Assembly (NCBI RefSeq): GCF_905220705.1
Contig: NZ_CAJNAT010000001.1
Coordinates: forward strand, 992,001 to 1,056,000
Source of the DNA: Paraburkholderia domus
GTDB taxonomy: Bacteria > Pseudomonadota > Gammaproteobacteria > Burkholderiales > Burkholderiaceae
Direction: 5' to 3'
Length of the DNA: 64,000 bases
Shown: positions 46,318 to 53,010 of the stretch, piece by piece
Position numbering within the stretch: the stretch's first letter is position 1
How the letters are laid out: each line of letters starts with the position of its first letter
Notes under the pieces: generated by a model
The model's input: the letters and a program-made list of their open reading frames with translations, nothing else
Told to the model about the DNA's origin: nothing
The model's database searches: none
Position numbers and translations under genes: made by a program

Positions 46318-46911
46318 ATGAATCGCTCGTACCGCTTTGGAGCGTCATGTGCGCTCGCGTTGTTCACTGCGCTTGTGCTCACTCCCGCCGCCGTCGCGGA
46401 CGGCGACGACACCGCGCTTACCAATCTGATCGCACTGGCTTCGCAGCGTCTCGCCCTCGCGGAGCCCGTTGCGCGCTGGAAGTGGGCGAACCATCAGGCG
46501 ATTACGGATACGCCGCGTGAGAACGCATTGCTCGCCGATGTCGAAAAGCGCGCCGTAGCCGCGAACGTCGATCCGGAATTTGCGCACGCCTTCTTTCAGG
46601 ATCAAATCGACGCCAGCAAGGACGTGCAGAACGCGCTGTTTGCCAGCTGGCGCAGCACGCGGCCACCCGAAGGCCCCGCGCCCGACCTGGCCACCAGCAC
46701 AAGGCCGCAGCTGGATCGGCTAACGCAGTCACTCGTGGCCGCACTCGCGCGCGTGCAACCGCTGCGTACGGCGCAGGATTGTCCGTCACGCGTGGCGCAA
46801 TCGCTTGCTAACTGGAAATCGCTGACGCGCTACGATTCGACCCGTTCGAGCGCGTTGACGCGCGCTCTCGGCCACGTGTGCGAAGCGGGTGGGGTTGGTG
46901 CGACGGGCTGA
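46318..46911 (+). CDS. Secreted chorismate mutase (AroQ gamma type)
   Basis: Chorismate mutases turn chorismate to prephenate. The 197-residue protein has a signal peptide ending near ALVLTPAAVA, so it is probably periplasmic or secreted. The following helical domain has LIALASQRLALAEPVARWKW and FFQDQIDASKDVQNALF, the catalytic helices of the AroQ gamma class. The start giving MNRSYRF sits directly before the signal core. Monocistronic by context; its role in the periplasm is unknown. Confidence 0.88.
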   Translation: MNRSYRFGASCALALFTALVLTPAAVADGDDTALTNLIALASQRLALAEPVARWKWANHQAITDTPRENALLADVEKRAVAANVDPEFAHAFFQDQIDASKDVQNALFASWRSTRPPEGPAPDLATSTRPQLDRLTQSLVAALARVQPLRTAQDCPSRVAQSLANWKSLTRYDSTRSSALTRALGHVCEAGGVGATG

Positions 46912-47016
46912 TTGGTCTGTGCGGTCGAACCAGGAACCTGGAACCCCCATCGGTCCGCCGCTCTCAGGGGCGTGGATTGAGCTCACCCTGAGCAGCGGGC
47001 CGCTGCGCAAAGCTCA

Positions 47017-48171
47017 TTAAGCGAGACTCGGCACCTGCGAGCCACTCGAGACGCTCAACGGCATCATGCGCAAGCCGCGCGCAAGATGGCTCTGCAGAAG
47101 ACGATAGGTCGATAGCTCGAACGGTCCGGCCGCGCTCGACGCATGCAACGCCGCCGCCTGCGCGAGCGAAGGCGCATGCCCGAGGTAACGCCATCGGTCG
47201 ACAACGTGAAAAGCGCGCGCGTGCGACGCTTCTTCACGCTCCTCAAATACGACTGGGCCTTCGAACGGCCAGGGCGCATCCACCGGATCGCTCTTCGTGA
47301 CGCGCTGCACCCGGTTATGCCCTGGGCGCAGCGTCGCGATCCACTGCGCCTCCGCAAGCATGGCGCCCAGCTCGCCGCCGGTCGCGCGCCACTCGACACG
47401 CCGCACTTGCTGCGCGAGCCGCATATCCTTCGCCGAACGCCGCTCGCCAGTCAAATGCGAACGCAGCCGCTGACGCACCCGTACGCTTCGCCCGACATAC
47501 AACGGCAGATCGCCTTCTCCATAGAACGCATAAACGCCGCATCCGGCCGGCGCAGTGTCGAGCAGATCTTCGGTGATATCGCCGGCAAGCCGGTAGCGCC
47601 GGGTAGTGCGCTCGATCTGCGCCTGCAAAACGTCCAGCGGCACAAGACCGCCATGCAGACGTTGCCAGAACTGCCAGATCAGATCTGCGTCGGCGAGTGC
47701 GCGGTGACGATCGGACGGGACGAGACCATGACGCTGCACTAACGCGTCGAGTCCATGACGCTTTTCGGCCGGAAATAACGCGCGCGACAGGCGTACGGTG
47801 CACAGCACATCCGGATCGAACGCGAATCCGGCCCGGCGGAACTCTCCGCGCAGAAAACCGCGATCGAAACTGGCGTTGTGCGCGACGAACAGTTTGCCGT
47901 TCAGGCGCTCGAACAATGCCGGCGCGATGGCCTCGAACGTCGGCGCGCCTCGCACCATCGCGTTCGTGATGCCGGTGAGCTGCTGAATGAATGAAGGAAT
48001 CGGTTGCTGAGGATCGACCAGGCTGCTCCAGCGCGACACACCGGCCGGTCCTATTTCAACCACGCCGACTTCGGTGATGCGATGCTCGCTGGTCGAGCCG
48101 CCGGTGGTTTCAAGATCGACGAAGACAATCGGCACATCTAGGGCCGGTTCTGGCAGAAACTGTTCAGACAT
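47017..48171 (-). CDS. DnaQ-family 3'-5' exonuclease fused to a GIY-YIG domain (Cho-like nuclease)
   Basis: The 384-residue protein has an N-terminal DnaQ/DEDD exonuclease domain (IVFVDLETTG, FVAHNASFDRGFL, HRALADADLIW) and a C-terminal GIY-YIG endonuclease domain (GCGVYAFYGEGDLPLYVGRS, about residues 212-231). The combination is found in bacterial proteins related to the UvrC homologue Cho and suggests DNA repair. It is monocistronic here. The start follows GAAAGG on the minus strand. Confidence 0.88.
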   Translation of the reverse strand: MSEQFLPEPALDVPIVFVDLETTGGSTSEHRITEVGVVEIGPAGVSRWSSLVDPQQPIPSFIQQLTGITNAMVRGAPTFEAIAPALFERLNGKLFVAHNASFDRGFLRGEFRRAGFAFDPDVLCTVRLSRALFPAEKRHGLDALVQRHGLVPSDRHRALADADLIWQFWQRLHGGLVPLDVLQAQIERTTRRYRLAGDITEDLLDTAPAGCGVYAFYGEGDLPLYVGRSVRVRQRLRSHLTGERRSAKDMRLAQQVRRVEWRATGGELGAMLAEAQWIATLRPGHNRVQRVTKSDPVDAPWPFEGPVVFEEREEASHARAFHVVDRWRYLGHAPSLAQAAALHASSAAGPFELSTYRLLQSHLARGLRMMPLSVSSGSQVPSLA

Positions 48172-48438
48172 GGAAAGGAATACTTTGGACGCGTGGCTTT
48201 GCGGCAAGTATGCACCAGTTAGCCGCCGCACACCCGTCCGACCTTACTTTGCCCTCGGCGCCGTGCGACGCAAAGACGGCATTCCTGCTCGCTCAACAAG
48301 CTGTTCGAAATCCGCGAGTTATTATGTTTTTACGACATCGAATTGAAATTCCAACGATGCCAGTTTGCCGCCATCCTCAAATTAATCCGGACCAGCTAGT
48401 TAATAGCATCAGCCGCAGCGATAATAACGAATAAACAC

Positions 48439-48471
48439 AAAAAAGCCTCCGCGTCTCGCGAAGGCTTTTTT
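48439..48471 (-). terminator. Rho-independent terminator after cspA
   Basis: AAAAAAGCCT pairs with AGGCTTTTTT (10 bp, with further CGCG pairing inside) and supplies a U-run on the minus strand, 40 bases after the cold-shock gene stop. Confidence 0.85.
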
Positions 48472-48514
48472 GATCGAGCTGCCCGGTGGTGCGTGCGGAG
48501 CAGCGCAGTGCGGC

Positions 48515-48718
48515 TTAAAGCGGCTGAATGTTCGCCGCTTGCTTCCCCTTTGGGCCTGCCTTGACCTCGAAGGAGACACGCTGGCTTTCCTTCAGCGACT
48601 TGAACCCTTCGGTGCGGATCTCCGAAAAGTGCGCGAACAGGTCTTCGCCACCCGAATCCGATGTAATAAAGCCAAAGCCCTTAGCATCGTTGAACCATTT
48701 GACGATACCAGTTTCCAT
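48515..48718 (-). CDS. cspA: Cold shock protein (CspA family)
   Basis: The 67-residue OB-fold protein carries RNP1 (KGFGFIT) and RNP2 (DLFAHFS) nucleic-acid-binding motifs. These proteins act as RNA chaperones. The start is preceded by GAGG on the minus strand. The long upstream gap with low GC probably holds its leader. A strong terminator follows. Confidence 0.96.
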   Translation of the reverse strand: METGIVKWFNDAKGFGFITSDSGGEDLFAHFSEIRTEGFKSLKESQRVSFEVKAGPKGKQAANIQPL

Positions 48719-49159
48719 ATTCCGGTTTCCCTCGAGGAGTTATCAAATTCGGGCATTGCCCTCAAACTGCATTTCATGGTCACTTTATCTGTGATCGGGT
48801 ATTTCTGAAGGCCTCTGCACCACCAGATCTGGCGTTTGAAATTCAGCATTGCCGTTATACGGGGAACGAAAAATCAACGTCAAGCGAATTTTTCATATGC
48901 CCTTAGCACGCAACGCGATAAATCGATGCCAAATGAGTCGAAGATCACGACGACATATTCAGCGAAAACCGAATAACCGTCACGTCAATATTACTCACTC
49001 AATGCCGAATTCTGCCGATATCGGAAAAAATTTCAGCATGCCGGCGAGTAAATGTAACAAGACGTGTTTTTAGTAAGTGTTTGTCCGAGTTGCTGCGCCG
49101 CACTCATGGCAGCATGATGGAAATCAGTAGCGAGAAGTAATACGCGTCTGGAGATTGCC
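48719..49159. other. Gap between cspA and a small gene, likely cspA leader and two promoters
   Basis: About 440 bases of AT-rich sequence. The cspA side probably holds a long 5' leader as in other cold-shock genes. A 74-codon plus-strand frame (48849-49073) rich in Arg/Asn was rejected. The small gene at 49160 has its ribosome site at 49150-49153. Confidence 0.4.
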
Positions 49160-49408
49160 ATGCTGTTCAGTAAATTCCGCAGCCTCATCACCTGGCTCGC
49201 CCAATCGCAAGTAAAAACAGTGCCCGCTCAATCCGGGCCGATCGCCGCATCGCCGTCGGCCTTCGAGTTCGATCCCATGTGGCATGGGGATCACTGGCAA
49301 AACCTGCTGTCGTCCCCCATGGACGCGCGTCACTATGTGATGGAAGACTGGAGCGTCTCGGTGGTGACCGATTGGAGCGAAGTGGACGGAGTTGCGCCCG
49401 CGCACTAA
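49160..49408 (+). CDS. Small hypothetical protein
   Basis: The 82-residue protein reads MLFSKFRSLITWLAQ, then a Pro/Ala-rich linker and a Trp-rich acidic C-terminus (FDPMWHGDHWQNLL; MEDWSVSVVTDWSEVDG). A GGAG box lies 6 bases before the ATG. I see no family motif. The composition is protein-like and the length and frame look real. A convergent small-RNA candidate ends about 30 bases after its stop. Confidence 0.55.
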   Translation: MLFSKFRSLITWLAQSQVKTVPAQSGPIAASPSAFEFDPMWHGDHWQNLLSSPMDARHYVMEDWSVSVVTDWSEVDGVAPAH

Positions 49409-49436
49409 CCAACGTCCGCGCGTCCGCAACCGGAAG

Positions 49437-49523
49437 GCAAAAAAAAGCGCGACTGGGAAGTCGCGCCGACAAAGGTTTGGAGATCTTTTTCGTCAACGAA
49501 AAAGTCTGCTTCGGAAAGCAGAG
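49437..49523 (-). ncRNA. Candidate small RNA with three tandem hairpins and a U8 terminator
   Basis: On the minus strand: hairpin 1 (TCTGCT/AGCAGA, 49522-49505), hairpin 2 (CTTTTTCG/CGAAAAAG, 8-bp stem with a 4-base loop, 49504-49485), an unpaired linker of 18 bases, and hairpin 3 (GCGCGACT/AGTCGCGC, 49466-49447) followed by T8. A TATACT -10 box lies at 49534-49529, so the first base would be near 49522. No gene enters from the right to need this terminator. Length about 85 bases; it could be Hfq-dependent (inference). Confidence 0.55.
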
Positions 49524-49534
49524 ATTTCAGTATA

Positions 49535-49937
49535 GCGGCTTGGACGATATCGATTATTCACATAATCAACAATCATCTGTTGCCATTACGACAACAATCA
49601 TTTTTTACGATTTATCACGTTGTTTTTTTGCATCGATTACTGTAGCAAATGAGCAACGCGACTCGATTGACTCGCTTTTCGCCCTCCCTCAATAACGCTG
49701 AAAGCCTTTATCAGCAAGGCTTGAACAGCGTTCATCCATCGTTTCATATCTAGTAATACTTTATTGCGCGAATCGGAATGCCCGCCTCGTGAGCGTCTAT
49801 CTACACTCTGCCTAATCGGAAACCGGCGCGTCAGAAGTACAGCGCGCTTCTCATGCGGATTTCGCCTCTCGCAGCGCCCGCGTGAAGGTCTCCTTAAGCC
49901 TGGGTTCAATACCCACTCTCGCTCTCGGAGTTACAAG
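49535..49937. other. AT-rich region upstream of the porin
   Basis: About 400 bases of lower GC carrying the porin promoter and leader, with a CGGAG box 14 bases before the porin ATG. The minus-strand frames here are not coding. The upstream edge holds the promoter of the small RNA candidate. Confidence 0.4.
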
Positions 49938-51086
49938 ATGAAAAAGACTCTCATGGTCGCGGCCCTCACGGGCGTTTTTGCAACGGCAGCACAGGCCCAG
50001 AGCAGCGTCACGCTGTATGGCTTGATCGACGCCGGCATCACCTATACGAATAACCAGCACGGCCACAGCAACTGGCAAGAAACGAGCGGTTCGGTGAACG
50101 GCAGCCGTTGGGGCTTGCGTGGTTCTGAAGATCTGGGTGGCGGCCTCAAGGCTATCTTCACGTTGGAAAACGGCTTCGGCATCAATGACGGCACGCTGAA
50201 ACAAGGCGGCCGTGAATTCGGCCGTCAAGCGTTCGTCGGTCTGACGAGCGACCAGTTCGGCGCCGTGACCCTCGGCCGTCAATACGACAGCATGGTCGAC
50301 TACGTTGGTCCGCTCGCACTCACCGGCACGCAATACGGCGGCACGCAGTTCGCGCATCCGTTCGACAACGACAACCTGAACAACTCGTTCCGCGTCAACA
50401 ACTCGGTCAAGTACCAGAGCGTGAACTACGGCGGCTTCAAGTTCGGCGCCCTGTACGGCTTCTCGAACCAGGCTGACGGCTTCGCCAACAACCGTGCTTA
50501 CAGCGCGGGCGCGTCGTATAACTGGGGCGGCCTGAACCTCGCTGCTGCTTACCTGCAACTGAACAGCAACGGCGCGACTGGTGCGGCGGCGGCGTTCAAT
50601 TCGGGCGGCGCAGTGTCGAGCGACAACACGTTCTTTGCTGGCCGCCAGCAAACGTGGGGCGCAGGTGCCAACTATGCGTTCGGCCCGGCAACGGTCGGCC
50701 TCGTGTACTCGCAAACGAATCTGTCGAGTCTGGCTGGCATCGGCGCGGGCGCGTCGGGTCAATCGGCTGGCATCGGATTCGCCAACCCCAGCAGCGCTCA
50801 CTTCCAGAACTTCGAAGCTAACGCTCGCTACGCTCTGACGCCGGCAGTGAGCATCGCCGGCTCGTACACGTACACGCGCGCAAGCCTTGCTGGCACGCGT
50901 CCGCACTGGAATCAGTTCAACTTGCAAACGGCGTACGCGTTGTCCAAGCGTACGGACGTGTACCTGCAAGGCGAATACCAGCAGATCAACGAAAACGCCA
51001 TTGTCGATGCCGACATCAACGGTCTGGGCGCTTCGAGCAACAACAAGCAAATCGCTGTGACCGCAGGTCTGCGTCACCGCTTCTAA
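49938..51086 (+). CDS. Gram-negative porin (Burkholderia general porin type)
   Basis: The 382-residue outer-membrane protein has a 20-residue signal peptide (MKKTLMVAALTGVFATAAQA) and a typical beta-barrel start QSSVTLYGLIDAGI. Strands alternate hydrophobic and polar residues, and the protein ends in ..TAGLRHRF with the C-terminal Phe needed for Bam recognition. Pores of this family allow diffusion of small hydrophilic solutes. A strong terminator follows. The longer frame upstream is leader. Confidence 0.96.
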   Translation: MKKTLMVAALTGVFATAAQAQSSVTLYGLIDAGITYTNNQHGHSNWQETSGSVNGSRWGLRGSEDLGGGLKAIFTLENGFGINDGTLKQGGREFGRQAFVGLTSDQFGAVTLGRQYDSMVDYVGPLALTGTQYGGTQFAHPFDNDNLNNSFRVNNSVKYQSVNYGGFKFGALYGFSNQADGFANNRAYSAGASYNWGGLNLAAAYLQLNSNGATGAAAAFNSGGAVSSDNTFFAGRQQTWGAGANYAFGPATVGLVYSQTNLSSLAGIGAGASGQSAGIGFANPSSAHFQNFEANARYALTPAVSIAGSYTYTRASLAGTRPHWNQFNLQTAYALSKRTDVYLQGEYQQINENAIVDADINGLGASSNNKQIAVTAGLRHRF

Positions 51087-51112
51087 AGCGGTTGGCAACA
51101 CCTGCAATATCG

Positions 51113-51139
51113 AAGGCGCCGTTCGCGGCGCCTTTTTTT
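51113..51139 (+). terminator. Rho-independent terminator after the porin
   Basis: AAGGCGCC pairs with GGCGCCTT around a six-base loop, followed by five further T. Confidence 0.88.
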
Positions 51140-51167
51140 GTGCCGTACCGAAAGCACGCTCTGCAAG

Positions 51168-51306
51168 GTCGACCGACTGTCAGACGCCGAACGGCAGCGA
51201 ATCAAACCTATGTTCCCGAACACAGGCGCCCGAAAGATCACCGACCAGCCGCCAATTCCCGCGATTGTTTCGATCCGCGAGCGCCAGGGCTTGCGTCGAA
51301 ATATCC
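51168..51306 (+). pseudogene. Remnant of an IS5-type transposase N-terminus
   Basis: The translated frame reads VDRLSDAERQRIKPMFP, then ITDQPPIPAIVSIRERQGLRR. This resembles the start of IS5-family transposases (LSDAQMRRIKPYFP...VDDRRVLSGIVFVIRNGLRW, from memory). It is only about 46 codons and ends before the catalytic domain. No flanking inverted repeats were found. I call it a decayed scrap with moderate-low certainty. Confidence 0.4.
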
Positions 51307-51361
51307 TGAGGCCTGAGGCCTGCGCCCTCTCCCGCCACATCCGACACATCAATGCTTCGGC

Positions 51362-51931
51362 CTAGCCACCGGTATCAGGCAGCGGATACTTGACGTCCAG
51401 GATATCGATCGGCTGCGGGCCGGCCGGCGTGTACAGCGTCACCGTATCGCCGATTTTCGCCTTGAGCAGCGCCCGCGCGATCGGCGAGATCCAGCTCACA
51501 TGGCCGACATCCAGATCGACCTCGTCGACGCCGACAATCGTCAGGGTATGCACCTCGCCGTCTTCCGTTGCGTATTCGACGGTTGCGCCGAAGAAAACCT
51601 GATCGACGTTTTCCTGTTTGCTGCTGTCAACCACTTCGGCGATGTCGAGGCGCTTGGTCAGAAAGCGAATTCGCCGGTCGATTTCTCGTAGTCGGCGTTT
51701 GCCATAGATGTAGTCGCCGTTTTCGGAGCGATCGCCGTTTGAGGCAGCCCACGACACCAGTCTGACCACCTCCGGCCGCTCGACATCGATCAGATGCAGC
51801 AGTTCATCGCGCATACGCCGGTATCCGGCTGGCGTAATGTAGTTTTTCGTACCCGGAGGGATTTCGGGCTGGGCGACGTCGAGATCGTCGTCATTCTCTT
51901 CACTCGACTCTTTGACAAAGGCCTTGTTCAT
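51362..51931 (-). CDS. greB: Transcription elongation factor GreB
   Basis: The 189-residue protein binds the RNA polymerase secondary channel and stimulates cleavage of backtracked RNA. An N-terminal coiled coil (about residues 33-105, ITPAGYRRMRDELLHL; NGDRSENGDYIYGKRRL with the acidic tip) is followed by a FKBP-like C-terminal domain (VGHVSWISPIARALLKAKIGDTV). GreB rather than GreA is favoured by the YGKRRLREIDRR segment. A 25-residue acidic N-terminal extension is present. Confidence 0.92.
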   Translation of the reverse strand: MNKAFVKESSEENDDDLDVAQPEIPPGTKNYITPAGYRRMRDELLHLIDVERPEVVRLVSWAASNGDRSENGDYIYGKRRLREIDRRIRFLTKRLDIAEVVDSSKQENVDQVFFGATVEYATEDGEVHTLTIVGVDEVDLDVGHVSWISPIARALLKAKIGDTVTLYTPAGPQPIDILDVKYPLPDTGG

Positions 51932-52051
51932 GATGGTCCAGTAACTGCAGCAAGCGACTGCCTATCAAGGGTACACGATCAGAGCAATGAGACAAATCGC
52001 AGTTACATGCTTCCCTTTTTGAAAACCTTTGCTATAATCTCGTTTCTGCGT

Positions 52052-52128
52052 GCGGCTGTAGCTCAGTTGGATAGAGTACTTGGCTACGAACCAAGGGGTC
52101 GTGGGTTCGAATCCTGCCAGCCGCACCA
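52052..52128 (+). tRNA. tRNA-Arg (ACG), copy 1
   Basis: A 77-base cloverleaf with acceptor stem GCGGCTG/CAGCCGC, discriminator A and encoded CCA. Anticodon ACG is at 52086-52088 in CTTGGCTACGAACCAAG. The -10 box TATAATCTCGTTTCT just upstream is also found before tRNA-Thr at 42538. Confidence 0.97.
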
Positions 52129-52137
52129 CTTGTTCGA

Positions 52138-52167
52138 GGGCCTCCCTCCGGGGAGGCCCTATGTTTT
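52138..52167 (+). terminator. Rho-independent terminator after tRNA-Arg copy 1
   Basis: GGGCCTCCC pairs with GGGAGGCCC around a TCCG tetraloop, followed by TATGTTTT. Confidence 0.75.
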
Positions 52168-52222
52168 ACCCCGGCTTCATCGCGGTATCATTGAAATTAG
52201 ATTAGCGTCACCTGTTTAGCGT

Positions 52223-52299
52223 GCGGCTGTAGCTCAGTTGGATAGAGTACTTGGCTACGAACCAAGGGGTCGTGGGTTCGAATCCTGCCAGCCGCACCA
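52223..52299 (+). tRNA. tRNA-Arg (ACG), copy 2
   Basis: The 77 bases are identical to the first copy at 52052-52128. Anticodon ACG lies at 52257-52259. A separate strong terminator follows, so the two copies may be transcribed separately. Confidence 0.97.
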
Positions 52300-52305
52300 C
52301 CTATG

Positions 52306-52339
52306 AAGGGCCTTCCGATCGGAAGGCCCTTTGTTTTTT
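52306..52339 (+). terminator. Rho-independent terminator after tRNA-Arg copy 2
   Basis: An 11-bp perfect stem (AAGGGCCTTCC/GGAAGGCCCTT, GATC loop) followed by TGTTTTTT. Confidence 0.88.
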
Positions 52340-52405
52340 CGTGGCCGGATCTGCGTCATCCGGTCCGCCCCGCCAAGCCCGCGGGCCTGGGCGGTGTCGC
52401 CGCTG

Positions 52406-52894
52406 CTATCGCGGTATCGACTGAATATCACCGATCTGTCCGTCGGGACTCGGCACGTCTTCAAAAGAATCCTCCTCCGTTTCCTCGCCGATCAGCGCCG
52501 CTCGCGGGCCAGTCACAGCCTGCGCCTGCCACAACATCTCGTCCACACTATCGCCGAAACGGCTCTCGACAAACGCCCGCAGCAGCGCGACCCGTAACGA
52601 GTCGCCCCGCCCTTCAACGGTTCGATGGCCGCCTTCGAATTCGGCGATGCAATGTGCCGCGCCATGCACGGTCCGCTCACGCACCTCTAGCCGCTGCGCG
52701 CGTTCCAGCACCGCAGATGCCGCTTCCCATGATGTGGACGGCGTGAAACGGCCATCCCATGGGCGGCCGCGGTCGATGCCGCGAATCGAGACAGTTTCGC
52801 CGCTGTCGGTAAAGAAGATTTCACGCACGAAGTCGTGCAGGCTGCGGGCGACCCAATAGTCGAGCGCCAAGCCGGTGAGGTCAGCCACTTTCAT
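52406..52894 (-). CDS. DUF2591 domain protein (phage NinX-like)
   Basis: The 162-residue protein opens MKVADLTGLALDYWVAR and contains WEAASAVLERAQ, the pattern of the DUF2591 family, which was named from phage proteins such as NinX. The C-terminal half (ESRFGDSVDEML, then an acidic tail) is poorly conserved. Function is unknown. It sits between duplicated tRNA-Arg genes and the rel/spoT operon and could be a domesticated phage gene. Confidence 0.75.
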   Translation of the reverse strand: MKVADLTGLALDYWVARSLHDFVREIFFTDSGETVSIRGIDRGRPWDGRFTPSTSWEAASAVLERAQRLEVRERTVHGAAHCIAEFEGGHRTVEGRGDSLRVALLRAFVESRFGDSVDEMLWQAQAVTGPRAALIGEETEEDSFEDVPSPDGQIGDIQSIPR

Positions 52895-53010
52895 AAGCGT
52901 TCTCCCTGAAGTTCCAGTGAGACTCGCTGGCGCAGGTGCGTTCAGATTCGAACGAGGACCGCCTGAAGCAGCCAGACGCTCTCGTCGAGCAGGCCTAAGC
53001 CAGCCTCAGA

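Noticed and set aside
48849..49073. 74-codon plus-strand frame next to cspA
   Set aside because: Composition (Arg/Asn/His-rich), no ribosome site and AT-rich sequence make it more likely non-coding.
49637..49909. 90-codon minus-strand frame upstream of the porin
   Set aside because: Basic, no recognisable motif, antisense to the porin leader; rejected as the source of the minus-strand terminator at 49447-49466, which a short RNA explains better.
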